64,000 bases of DNA, from NCBI GenBank assembly GCA_034231615.1, contig CM067306.1, positions 46,010,094 through 46,074,093 of the forward strand, given 5' to 3'. Below the pieces are notes generated by a model. It ran no database searches and had not been told where the DNA came from. It was given only the letters and a program-made list of their open reading frames with translations. The position numbers and the translations under genes are program-made. How positions within the stretch are numbered: position 1 is the stretch's first letter; every line of letters begins with the position of its first letter. The DNA comes from Meghimatium bilineatum. Taxonomy: Eukaryota > Mollusca > Gastropoda > Stylommatophora > Philomycidae. This document shows positions 35,807 through 49,785 of this stretch, piece after piece.

Positions 35807-37482
35807 AACTGGCGTTACACACGAATTGAGTGTATTGCAGTTTAGTACGTCAGAACTCGTTGTATTCTGGCATATTACTCACAAATTCATTGTACTGAAG
35901 CTTACTACACTAGAATTGAATGTATTCTGGTCAATTACACATGATTTCGTTGTATTTCAGCTTAATACTTCAGAACACTGGTGTATTAAACACGAATTGG
36001 GAGTATTGCAGTTTAGTACGCCAAAACTCGTTGTATTCTGGCATATTAATCACAAATTCATTGTACTGAAGCTTACTACACTAGAATTGAGTGTATACTG
36101 GCCTATTGCACATGATTTCGTTGTATTGCAGCTTAATACTTCAGAACACTGGCGTATCAAACACGAACTGGGAGTATTGCAATTTAGTACGCTAAAACAT
36201 TGTATTATGGCATATTAATCACAAATTCATTGTACTGAAGCTTACTACACTAGAATTGAGTGTATTCTGGCCTATTACACTTGATTTCGTTGTAGTGCAG
36301 CTTAAAACGTCAGAACACTGGCGTATTGCACACGAATTGGGTGTATTGCAGTTTAGTACACCAAAACTCGTTGCATTCTGGCAGATTACTCACTAATTTG
36401 GTGTACTGAAGCTTACTACACCACAACTCAGTGTTTGCTTGTCACAAATATGTTATGTTGTAGCTTACTTCGTTAGAACTGGCGTTACACACGAATTTAT
36501 TGCAGTTTAGTACGTCAGAACTCGTTGTATTCTGGCATATTACTCACAAATTCATTGTACTGAAGCTTACTACACTAGAATTGAGTATATTCTGGCCCAT
36601 TACATATGATTTCGTTGTATTGCAGCTTCATACGTCAGAACACTGGCGGATACACACGAATTGGGTGTTCTGCACTTTAGTACACCAAAACTCGTTGTAT
36701 TCTGGCATATTAATCACAAATTCAATGTACTGAAGCTTACTATACTAGAATTGAGTGTATACTGGCCTATTGCACATGATTTCGTTGTATTGCAGCTTAA
36801 TACTTCAGAACGCTGGCGTATACACAAGAATTGGGTGTACTGCAGTTTAGTACGCCAAAACTTGTTGTATTCTGGAATATTACTCACAAATTCATTGCAC
36901 TGAAGCTTACTACACTAGAATTGAGTGTATTGAGGCCTATTGCACATGATTTCTTTGTATTGCAGCTTAATACGTCAGAACACTGGCGTATCACATAGGA
37001 ATTTGGTGTATTCCAGTTTAGTACGGCAAACCTCGTTGTATTCTGGCATATTACTCACAAATTCATTGTACTGAAGCTTACTACACTAGAATTGAATGTA
37101 TTCTGGTCAATTACACATGATTTCGTTGTATTTCAGCTTAATACTTCAGAACACTGGTGTATTAAACACGAATTGGGAGTATTGCAGTTTAGTACGCCAA
37201 AACTCGTTGTATTCTGGCATATTAATCACAAATTCATTGTACTGAAGCTTACTACACTAGAATTGAGTGTATACTGGCCTATTGCACATGATTTCGTTGT
37301 ATTGCAGCTTAATACTTCAGAACACTGGCGTATTAAACACGAAGTAGGAGTATTGCAGTTTAGTACGCCAAACTCGTTCTATTCTAGGATATTACTAACA
37401 AATTGGGTGCACTGAAACTTACTACACCACAATTCAGTGTTAGCTGATCACAAATATGGTATCTTGTAGTTTACTTCGTCAG
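35807..37482 (+). repeat. Blocks 4-6 (670, 1006 bp)
   Basis: Junctions are 36476 (J1) and 37482 (J2). The 6-monomer block joins material like 25.5-26.0 kb (offset 10989, with the CACACGAATTTATTGCAG variant) to material like 22.4 kb (offset 14654), the switch being near 37.03-37.09 kb. The D marker here reads TATTGAGGCC near 36930 instead of TATAGAGGCC. The same change is seen near 40425, so 36.5-37.0 kb and 40.0-40.5 kb are sister copies (offset 3494). Confidence 0.85.
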
Positions 37483-40400
37483 AACTGGCGTTACACACGA
37501 ATTGGGTGTATTGCAGTTTAGTACGTATGAACTCGTTGTATTCTGGCATATTACTCACAAATTCATTGTACTGAAGCTTACTAGACTAGAATTGAGTGTA
37601 TACTGGCCCATTACACATGATTTCGTTGTATTGCAGCTTAATACTTCAGAACACTGGCGTATTAAACACGAATTGGGAATATTGCAGTTTACTACACCAA
37701 CTCGTTGTATTGTGGCATATTACTCACTAATGTGGTGTACTGAAGATTACTACACCACAACACAGTTTGCTTGTCACAAATATGTATGTTGTAGCTTACT
37801 TCGTTAGAACTGGCGTTACACACGAATTGAGTGTATTGCAGTTTTGTACGTCAGAACTTAGTTGTATTCTGGCATATTACTCACAAATTCATTGTACTGA
37901 AGCTTACTACACTAGAATTGAGTATATTCTGGCCCATTACACATGATTTCGTTGTATTGCAGCTTCATACGTCAGAACACTGGCGTATACACACGAATTG
38001 GATGTTCTGCAGTTTAGTACACCAAAACTCGTTGTATACTGGCATATTAATCACAAATTCAATGTACTGAAGCTTACTATACTAGAATTGAGTGTATACT
38101 GGCATATTGCACATGACTTCGTTGTATTGCAGCATAATACGTCAGAACACTGGCGTATTACACAAGAATTGGCTGTATTGCAGTGTAGTACGCCAAAACT
38201 CGTTGTATTCTGGAATATTACTCACACATTCATTGTAGTGAAGCTTACTACACTAGAATTGAGTGTATACTGGCCTATTGCACATGATTTCGTTGTATTG
38301 CAGCTTAATACTTCAGAACACTGGCGTATCAAACACGAACTGGGAGTATTGCAATTTAGTACGCTAAAACATTGTATTATGGCATATTAATCACAAATTC
38401 ATTGTACTGAAGCTTACTACACTAGAATTGAGTGTATTCTGGCCTAGTACACTTGATTTCGTTGTAGTGCAGCTTAAAACGTCAGAACACTGGCGTATTG
38501 CACACGAATTGGGTGTATTGCAGTTTAGTACACCAAAACTCGGTGCATTCTGGCAGATTACTCACTAATTTGGTGTACTGAAGCTTACTACACCACAACT
38601 CAGTGTTTGCTTGTCACAAATATGATATGTTGTAGCTTACTTCGTTAGAACTGGCGTTACACACGAATTGAGTGTATTGCAGTTTAGTACGTCAGAACTC
38701 GTTGTATTCTGGCATATTACTCACAAATTCATTGTACTGAAGCTTACTACACTAGAATTGAGTGTATACTGGCCTATTGCACATGATTTCTTTGTATTGC
38801 AGCTTAATACTTCAGAACACTGGCGTATTAAACACGAAGTAGGAGTATTGCAGTTTAGTACGCCAAACTCGTTGTATTCTAGGATATTACTAACAAATTG
38901 GGTGCACTGAAACTTACTACACCACAATTCAGTGTTAGCTGATCACAAATATGGTATCTTGTAGTTTACTTCGTCAGAACTGGCGTTACACACGAATTGG
39001 GTGTATTGCAGTTTAGTACGTATGAACTCGTTGTATTCTGGCATATTACTCACAAATTCATTGTACTGAAGCTTACTAGACTAGAATTGAGTGTATACTG
39101 GCCTATTACACATGATTTCGTTGTATTGCAGCTTAATACTTCAGAACACTAGCGTATTAAACACGAATTGGGAGTATTGCAGTTTACTACACCAACTCGT
39201 TGTATTGTGGCATATTACTCACTAATGTGGTGTACTGAAGATTACTACACCACAACCCTTTGCTTGTCACAAATATGTATGTTGTAGCTTACTTCGTTAG
39301 AACTGGCGTTACACACGAATTGAGTGTATTGCAGTTTAGTACACCAAAACTCGTTGTATTCTGGCATATTAATTACAAATTCAATGTACTGAAGCTTACT
39401 ATACTAGAATTGAGTGTATACTGGCATATTGCACATGACTTCGTTGTATTGCAGCTTAATACGTCAGAACACTGGCGTATTACACAAGAATTGGCTGTAT
39501 TGCAGTGTAGTACGCCAAAACTCGTTGTATTCTGGAATATTACTCACACATTCATTGTAGTGAAGCTTACTACACTAGAATTGAGTGTATACTGGCCTAT
39601 TGCACATGATTTCGTTGTATTGCAGCTTAATACTTCAGAACACTGGCGTATCAAACACGAACTGGGAGTATTGCAATTTAGTACGCTAAAACATTGTATT
39701 ATGGCATATTAATCACAAATTCATTGTACTGAAGCTTACTACACTAGAATTGAGTGTATTCTGGCCTATTACACTTGATTTCGTTGTAGTGCAGCTTAAA
39801 ACGTCAGAACACTGGCGTATTGCACACGAATTGGGTGTATTGCAGTTTAGTACACCAAAACTCGTTGCATTCTGGCAGATTACTCACTAATTTGGTGTAC
39901 TGAAGCTTACTACACCACAACTCAGTGTTTGCTTGTCACAAATATGTTATGTTGTAGCTTACTTCGTTAGAACTGGCGTTACACACGAATTTATTGCAGT
40001 TTAGTACGTCAGAACTCGTTGTATTCTGGCATATTACTCACAAATTCATTGTACTGAAGCTTACTACACTAGAATTGAGTATATTCTGGCCCATTACATA
40101 TGATTTCGTTGTATTGCAGCTTCATACGTCAGAACACTGGCGGATACACACGAATTGGGTGTTCTGCACTTTAGTACACCAAAACTCGTTGTATTCTGGC
40201 ATATTAATCACAAATTCAATGTACTGAAGCTTACTATACTAGAATTGAGTGTATACTGGCCTATTGCACATGATTTCGTTGTATTGCAGCTTAATACTTC
40301 AGAACGCTGGCGTATACACAAGAATTGGGTGTACTGCAGTTTAGTACGCCAAAACTTGTTGTATTCTGGAATATTACTCACAAATTCATTGCACTGAAGC

Positions 40401-42295
40401 TTACTACACTAGAATTGAGTGTATTGAGGCCTATTGCACATGATTTCTTTGTATTGCAGCTTAATACGTCAGAACACTGGCGTATCACATAGGAATTTGG
40501 TGTATTCCAGTTTAGTACGGCAAACCTCGTTGTATTCTGGCATATTACTCACAAATTCATTGTACTGAAGCTTACTACACTAGAATTGAGTATATTCTGG
40601 CCCATTACACATGATTTCGTTGTATTGCAGCTTAATACGTCAGAACACTGGAGTATTACACACGAATTGGGTGTATTGCAGTTTAGTACACCAAAACTCG
40701 TTGTATTCTGGCATATTACTCACTAATTTGGTGTACTGAAGCTTACTACACCATAACTCAGTGTTTGCTTGTCACAAATATGGTATGTTGTAGCTTACGT
40801 CGTTAGAACTGGCGTTACACACGAATTGAGTGTATTGCAGTTTAGTATGTCAGAACTCGTTGTATTCTGGCATATTACTCACAAATTCATTGTACTGAAG
40901 CTTACTACACTAGAATTGAATGTATTCTGGTCAATTACACATGATTTCGTTGTATTGCAGCTTAATACTTCAGAACACTGGCGTATTAAACACGAATTGG
41001 GAGTATTGCAGTTTAGTACGCCAAAACTCGTTGTATTCTGGCATATTAATCACAAATTCATTGCACTGAAGCTTACTACACTAGAATTGAGTGTATACTG
41101 GCCTATTGCGCATGATTTCGTTGTATTGCAGCTTAATACTTCAGAACACTGGCGTATCAAACACGAACTGGGAGTATTGCAATTTAGTACGCTAAAACAT
41201 TGTATTATGGCATATTAATCACAAATTCATTGTACTGAAGCTTACTACACTAGAATTGAGTGTATTCTGGCCTATTACACTTGATTTCGTTGTAGTGCAG
41301 CTTAAAACGTCAGAACACTGGCGTATTGCACACGAATTGGGTGTATTGCAGTTTAGTACACCAAAACTCGGTGCATTCTGGCAGATTACTCACTAATTTG
41401 GTGTACTGAAGCTTACTACACCACAACTCAGTGTTTGCTTGTCACAAATATGATATGTTGTAGCTTACTTCGTTAGAACTGGCGTTACACACGAATTGAG
41501 TGTATTGCAGTTTAGTACGTCAGAACTCGTTGTATTCTGGCATATTACTCACAAATTCATTGTACTGAAGCTTACTACACTAGAATTGAGTATATTCTGG
41601 CCCAATACACATGATTTCGTTGTATTGCAGCTTCATACGTCAGAACACTGGCATATACATACGAATTGGGTGTTCTGCAGTTTAGTACGTATGAACTCGT
41701 TGTATTCTGGCATATTACTCACAAATTCATTGTACTGAAGCTTACTAGACTAGAATTGAGTGTATACTGGCCTATTACACATGATTTCGTTGTATTGCAG
41801 CTTAATACTTCAGAACACTGGCGTATTAAACACGAATTGGGAGTATTGCAGTTTACTACACCAACTCGTTGTATTGTGGCATATTACTCACTAATGTGGT
41901 GTACTGAAGATTACTACACCACAACACAGTTTGCTTGTCACAAATATGTATGTTGTAGCTTACTTCGTTAGAACTGGCGTTACACACGAATTTATTGCAG
42001 TTTAGTACGTCAGAACTCGTTGTATTCTGGCATATTACTCACAAATTCATTGTACTGAAGCTTACTACACTAGAATTGAGTATATTCTGGCCCATTACAT
42101 ATGATTTCGTTGTATTGCAGCTTCATACGTCAGAACACTGGCGGATACACACGAATTGGGTGTTCTGCACTTTAGTACACCAAAACTCGTTGTATTCTGG
42201 CATATTACTCACTAATTTGGTGTACTGAAGCTTACTACACCATAACTCAGTGTTTGCTTGTCACAAATATGGTATGTTGTAGCTTACGTCGTTAG
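37483..42295 (+). repeat. Blocks 2-5-2-2-4-5-4-3-2, right member of the 5-kb duplication
   Basis: Junctions are 37807, 38648, 38977, 39300, 39970, 40806, 41476, 41971 and 42295. Up to 41971 this repeats 22829-27488, but the block 39301-39970 has four monomers where the other copy has five, a 171-bp loss. Local changes are TAGCGTATTAAAC near 39150 and CACAACCCTTTGC near 39255. The segment 38.6-41.98 kb is also related to 46.95-50.29 kb (offset 8309). Confidence 0.87.
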
Positions 42296-44780
42296 AACTG
42301 GCGTTACACACGAATTGAGTATATTGCAGTTTAGTATGTCAGAACTCGTTGTATTCTGGCATATTACTCACAAATTCATTGTACTGAAGCTTACTACACT
42401 AGAATTGAATGTATTCTGGTCAATTACACATGATTTCGTTGTATTGCAGCTTAATACTTCAGAACACTGGCGTATTAAACACGAATTGGGAGTATTGCAG
42501 TTTAGTACGCCAAAACTCGTTGTATTCTGGCATATTAATCACAAATTCATTGCACTGAAGCTTACTACACTAGAATTGAGTGTATACTGGCCTATTGCGC
42601 ATGATTTCGTTGTATTGCAGTTTAATACGTCAGAAAACTGGCGCATCACATACTAATTGGGTGTATTCCAGTTTAGTACGCCTAAACTCGTTGTATTCTG
42701 GCATATTACTCACAAATTCATTGTAAAGCTTACTACACTAGAATTGAGTATATTCTGGCCCATTACACATGATTTCGTTGTATTGCAGCTTCATACGTCA
42801 GAACACTGGAGTATACACACGAATTGGGTGTACTGCAGTTTAGTACACCAAAAATCGTTGTATTCTGGCATATTACTCACTAATTTGGTGTACTGAAGCT
42901 TACTACACCAAAACTAAGTGTTTGCTTGTCACAAATATGGTATGTTGTAGCTTACTTCGTTAGAACTGGCGTTACACACGAATTGAGTGTATTGCAGTTT
43001 AGTACGTCAGAACTCGTTGTATTCTGGCATAACTCACAAATTCATTGTACTGAAGCTTACTACACTAGAATTGAATGTATTCTGGTCAATTACACATGAT
43101 TTCGTTGTATTGCAGCTTAATACTTCAGAACACTGGTGTATTAAACACGAATTGGGAGTATTGCAGTTTAGTACGTCAGAACTCGTTGTATTCTGGCATA
43201 TTACTCACAAATTCATTGTACTGAAGCTTACTACACTAGAATTGAATGTATTATGGTCAATTACACATGATTTCGTTGTATTGCAGCTTAATACTTCAGA
43301 ACACTGGTGTATTAAACACGAATTGGGAGTATTGCAGTTTAGTACGCCAAACTCGTTGTATTCTAGGATATTACTAACAAATTGGGTGCACTGAAACTTA
43401 CTACACCACAATTCTGTGTTAGCTGATCACAAATATGGTATCTTGTAGTTTACTTCGTCAGAACTGGCGTTACACACGAATTGGGTGTATTGCAGTTTAG
43501 TACGTATGAACTCGTTGTATTCTGGCATATTACTCACAAATTTATTGTACTGAAGCTTACTAGACTAGAATTGAGTGTATACTGGCCCATTACACATGAT
43601 TTCGTTGTATTGCAGCTTAATACTTCAGAACACTGGCGTATTAAACACGAATTGGGAGTATTGCAGTTTACTACACCAACTCGTTGTATTGTGGCATATT
43701 ACTCACTAATGTGGTGTACTGAACATTACTACACCACAACACAGTTTGCTTGTCACAAATATGTATGTTGTAGCTTACTTCGTTAGAACTGGCGTTACAC
43801 ACGAAGAGTGTATTGCAGTTTAGTACGTCAGAACTTAGTTGTATTATGGCATATTAATCACAAATTCATTGTACTGAAGCTTACACTAGAATTGAGTGTA
43901 TTCTGGCCTATTACACTTGATTTCGTTGTAGTGCAGCTTAAAACGTCAGAACACTGGCGTATTGCACACGAATTGCATGTATTGCAGTTTAGTACACCAG
44001 AACTCGTTGCATTCTGGCAGATTACTCACTAATTAGGTGTACTGAAGCTTACTACACCACAACTCAGTGTTTGCTTGTCACAAATATGTTATGTTGTAGC
44101 TTACTTCGTTAGAACTGGCGTTACACACGAATTGAGTGTATTGCAGTTTAGGACGTCAGAACTCGTTGTATTCTGGCATATTACTCACAAATTCATTGTA
44201 CTGAAGCTTACTACACTAGAATTGAGTATATTCTGGCCCATTACACATGATTTCGTTGTATTGCAGCTTCATACGTCAGAACACTGGCGTATACACACGA
44301 ATTGGGTGTTCTGCAGTTTAGTACACCACAACTCGTTGTATTCTGGGATATTAATCACAAATTCAATGTACTGAAGCTTACTACACTAGAATTGAGTGTA
44401 TACTGGCCTATTGCACATGATTTCGTTGTATTGCAGCTTAATACTTCAGAACACTGGCGTATTAAACACGAACTGGGAGTATTGCAATTTAGTACGCTAA
44501 AACTCATTGTATTATGGCATATTAATCACAAATTCATTGTACTGAAGCTTACACTAGAATTGAGTGTATTCTGGCCTATTACACTTGATTTCGTTGTAGT
44601 GCAGCTTAAAACGTCAGAACACTGGCGTATTGCACACGAATTGGGTGTATTGCAGTTTAGTACACCAAAACTCGTTGCATTCTGGCAGATTACTCACTAA
44701 TTTGGTGTACTGAAGCTTACTACACCACAATTCAGTGTTTGCTTGTCACAAATATGTTATGTTGTAGCTTACTTCGTTAG
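42296..44780 (+). repeat. Blocks 4-3-2-2-4 with a 3-bp-deletion monomer
   Basis: Junctions are 42963, 43461 (J2), 43786 (J3), 44112 and 44780. The 498-bp block contains CTGGCATAACTCAC near 43026, which lacks 3 bp of the usual CTGGCATATTACTCAC. The identical deletion near 57988 and the shared offset of 14962 show that about 42.44-43.88 kb and 57.40-58.84 kb are copies. A second shared mark is ACACACGAAGAGTG just after the J3 (4 bp lost) near 43800 and 58762. Confidence 0.87.
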
Positions 44781-47700
44781 AACTGGCGTTACACACGAAT
44801 TGAGTGTATTGCAGTTTAGGACGTCAGAACTCGTTGTATTCTGGCATATTACTCACAAATTCATTGTACTGAAGCTTACTACACTAGAATTGAGTATATT
44901 CTGGCCCATTACACATGATTTCGTTGTATTGCAGCTTCATACGTCAGAACACTGGCGTATACACACGAATTGGGTGTTCTGCAGTTTAGTACACCAAAAC
45001 TCGTTGTATTCTGGCATATTAATCACAAATTCAATGTACTGAAGCTTACTATACTAGAATTGAGTGTATACTGGAATATTGCACATGACTTCGTTGTATT
45101 GCAGCTTAATACGTCAGAAAACTGGCGCATCACATACTAATTGGGTGTATTCCAGTTTAGTACGCCTAAACTCGTTGTATTCTGGCATATTACTCACAAA
45201 TTCATTGTAAAGCTTACTACACTAGAATTGAGTATATTCTGGCCCATTACACATGATTTCGTTGTATTGCAGCTTCATACGTCAGAACACTGGAGTATAC
45301 ACACGATTTGGGTGTTCTGCAGTTTAGTACACCAAAACTCGTTGTATTCTGGCATATTAATCACAAATTCAATGTACTGAAGCTTACTATACTAGAATTG
45401 AGTGTATACTGGCATATTGCACATGACTTTGTTGTATTGCAGCTTAATACCTCAGAACACTGGCGTATTACACAAGAATTGGCTGTATTGCAGTGTAGTA
45501 CGCCAAAACTCGTTGTATTCTGGAATATTAATCACAAATTCATTGTACTGAAGCTTACTACACTAGAATTGAGTGTATTCTGGCCTATTACACTTGATTT
45601 CGTTGTAGTGCAGCTTAAAACGTCAGAACACTGGCGTATTGCACACGAATTTGGTGTATTGCAGTTTAGTACACCAAAACTCGTTGCATTCTGGCAGATT
45701 ACTCACTAATTTGGTGTACTGAAGCTTACTACACCACAACTCAGTGTTTGCTTGTCACAAATATGTTATGTTGTAGCTTACTTCGTTAGAACTGGCGTTA
45801 CACACGAATTGAGTGTATTGCAGTTTAGTACGTCATAACTCGTTGTATTCTGGCATATTACTCACAAATTCATTGTACTGAAGCTTAATACACTAGAATT
45901 GAATGTATTCTGGTCAATTACACATGATTTCGTTGTATTGCCTCTTAATACTTCAGAACACTGGCGTATTAAACACGAATTGGGAGTATTGCAGTTTAGT
46001 ACGTATGAACTCGTTGTATTCTGGCATATTAATCACATATTCATTGCACTGAAGCTTACTACACTAGAATTGAGTGTATACTGGCCTATTGCGCATGATT
46101 TCGTTGTATTGCAGCTTAATAGGTCAGAAAACTGGCGCATCACATACGAATTGGGTGTATTCCAGTTTAGTACGCCTAAACTCGTTGTATTCTGGCATAT
46201 TACTCACAAATTCATTGTAAAGCTTACTACACTAGAATTGAGTATATTCTGGCCCATTATACATGATTTCGTTGTATTGCATCTTCATACGTCAGAACAC
46301 TGGAGTATACACACAAATTGGGTGTACTGCAGTTTAGTACACCAAAAATCGTTGTATTCTGGCATATTACTCACTAATTTGGTGTACTGAAGCTTACTAC
46401 ACCACAACTAAGTGTTTGCTTGTCACAAATATGGAATGTTGTAGCTTACTTCGTTAGAACTGGCGTTACACACGAATTGAGTGTATTGCAGTTTAGTACG
46501 TCAGAACTCGTTGTATTCTGGCATATTACTCACAAATTCATTGTACTGAAGCTTACTACACTAGAATTGAATGTATTCTGGTCAATTACACATGATGTCG
46601 TTGTATTGCAGCTTAATACTTCAGAAACTGGTGTATTAAACACGAATTGGGAGTATTGCAGTTTATTACGCAAAAACTCGTTGTATTCTGGCATATTAAT
46701 CACAAATTCATTGTACTGAAGCTTACTACACTAGAATTGAGTATATACTGGCCTATTGCACATGATTTCGTTGTATTGCAGCTTAATACTTCAGAACACT
46801 GGCGTATTAAACACGAATTGGGAGTATTGCAGTTTACTACACCAAAACTCGGTGCATTCTGGCAGATTACTCACTAATTTGGTGTACTGAAGCTTACTAC
46901 ACCACAACTCAGTGTTTGCTTGTCACAAATATGATATGTTGTAGCTTACTTCGTTAGAACTGGCGTTACACACGAATTGAGTGTATTGCAGTTTAGTACG
47001 TCAGAACTCGTTGTATTCTGGCATATTACTCACAAATTCATTGTACTGAAGCTTACTACACTAGAATTGAGTGTATACTGGCCTATTGCACATGATTTCT
47101 TTGTATTGCAGCTTAATACTTCAGAACACTGGCGTATTAAACACGAAGTAGGAGTATTGCAGTTTAGTACGCCAAACTCGTTGTATTCTAGGATATTACT
47201 AACAAATTGGGTGCACTGAAACTTACTACACCACAATTCAGTGTTAGCTGATCACAAATATGGTATCTTGTAGTTTACTTCGTCAGAACTGGCGTTACAC
47301 ACGAATTGGGTGTATTGCAGTTTAGTACGTATGAACTCGTTGTATTCTGGCATATTACTCACAAATTCATTGTACTGAAGCTTACTAGACTAGAATTGAG
47401 TGTATACTGGCCTATTACACATGATTTCGTTGTATTGCAGCTTAATACTTCAGAACACTGGCGTATTAAACACGAATTGGGAGTATTGCAGTTTACTACA
47501 CCAACTCGTTGTATTGTGGCATATTACTCACTAATGTGGTGTACTGAAGATTACTACACCACAACACAGTTTGCTTGTCACAAATATGTATGTTGTAGCT
47601 TACTTCGTTAGAACTGGCGTTACACACGAATTGAGTGTATTGCAGTTTAGTACGTCAGAACTTAGTTGTATTCTGGCATATTACTCACAAATTCATTGTA

Positions 47701-49785
47701 AAGCTTACTACACTAGAATTGAGTATATTCTGGCCCATTACACATGATTTCGTTGTATTGCAGCTTCATACGTCAGAACACTGGCGTATACACACGAATT
47801 GGGTGTTCTGCAGTTTAGTACACCAAAACTCGTTGTATTCTGGCATATTAATCACAAATTCAATGTACTGAAGCTTACTATACTAGAATTGAGTGTATAC
47901 TGGCATATTGCACATGACTTCGTTGTATTGCAGCTTAATACGTCAGAACACTGGCGTATTACACAAGAATTGGCTGTATTGCAGTGTAGTACGCCAAAAC
48001 TCGTTGTATTCTGGAATATTACTCACACATTCATTGTAGTGAAGCTTACTACACTAGAATTGAGTGTATACTGGCCTATTGCACATGATTTCGTTGTATT
48101 GCAGCTTAATACTTCAGAACACAGGCGTATCAAACACGAACTGGGAGTATTGCAATTTAGTACGCTAAAACATTGTATTATGGCATATTAATCACAAATT
48201 CATTGTACTGAAGCTTACTACACTAGAATTGAGTGTATTCTGGCCTATTACACTTGATTTCGTTGTAGTGCAGCTTAAAACGTCAGAACACTGGCGTATT
48301 GCACACGAATTGGGTGTATTGCAGTTTAGTACACCAAAACTTGTTGCATTCTGGCAGATTACTCACTAATTTGGTGTACTGAAGCTTACTACACCACAAC
48401 TCAGTGTTTGCTTGTCACAAATATGTTATGTTGTAGCTTACTTCGTTAGAACTGGCGTTACACACGAATTTATTGCAGTTTAGTACGTCAGAACTCGTTG
48501 TATTCTGGCATATTACTCACAAATTCATTGTACTGAAGCTTACTACACTAGAATTGAGTATATTCTGGCCTATTGCACATGATTTCGTTGTATTGCAGCT
48601 TAATACTTCAGAACGCTGGCGTATACACAAGAATTGGGTGTACTGCAGTTTAGTACGCCAAAACTTGTTGTATTCTGGAATATTACTCACAAATTCATTG
48701 CACTGAAGCTTACTACACTAGAATTGAGTGTATAGAGGCCTATTGCACATGATTTCTTTGTATTGCAGCTTAATACGTCAGAACACTGGCGTATCACATA
48801 GGAATTTGGTGTATTCCAGTTTAGTACGGCAAACCTCGTTGTATTCTGGCATATTACTCACAAATTCATTGTACTGAAGCTTACTACACTAGAATTGAGT
48901 ATATTCTGGCCCATTACACATGATTTCGTTGTATTGCAGCTTAATACGTCAGAACACTGGAGTATTACACACGAATTGGGTGTATTGCAGTTTAGTACAC
49001 CAAAACTCGTTGTATTCTGGCATATTACTCACTAATTTGGTGTACTGAAGCTTACTACACCATAACTGAGTGTTTGCTTGTCACAAATATGGTATGTTGT
49101 AGCTTACGTCGTTAGAACTGGCGTTACACACGAATTGAGTGTATTGCAGTTTAGTATGTCAGAACTCGTTGTATTCTGGCATATTACTCACAAATTCATT
49201 GTACTGAAGCTTACTACACTAGAATTGAATGTATTCTGGTCAATTACACATGATTTCGTTGTATTGCAGCTTAATACTTCAGAACACTGGCGTATTAAAC
49301 ACGAATTGGGAGTATTGCAGTTTAGTACGCCAAAACTCGTTGTATTATGGCATATTAATCACAAATTCATTGCACTGAAGCTTACTACACTAGAATTGAG
49401 TTTATACTGGCCTATTGCGCATGATTTCGTTGTATTGCAGCTTAATACTTCAGAACACTGGCGTATCAAACACGAACTGGGAGTATTGCAATTTAGTACG
49501 CTAAAACATTGTATTATGGCATATTAATCACAAATTCATTGTACTGAAGCTTACTACACTAGAATTGAGTGTATTCTGGCCTAATACACTTGATTTCGTT
49601 GTAGTGCAGCTTAAAACGTCAGAACACTGGCGTATTGCACACGAATTGGGTGTATTGCAGTTTAGTACACCAAAACTCGGTGCATTCCGGCAGATTACTC
49701 ACTAATTTGGTGTACTGAAGCTTACTACACCACAACTCAGTGTTTGCTTGTCACAAATATGATATGTTGTAGCTTACTTCGTTAG
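44781..49785 (+). repeat. Blocks 6-4-3-2-2-5-4-4
   Basis: Junctions are 45789, 46457, 46957, 47286 (J2), 47611 (J3), 48449, 49115 and 49785. The part from 45.79 to 46.88 kb is the most divergent stretch I noticed, with many isolated changes (CGTCATAAC near 45833, AATAGGTCAG near 46110, CATCTTCATACG near 46280, ATGATGTCG near 46595, TTATTACGCAAAAAC near 46665). From about 46.95 kb it follows 38.6-42.0 kb at offset 8309, with two compensating one-monomer differences around 47.6-49.1 kb. Confidence 0.85.
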
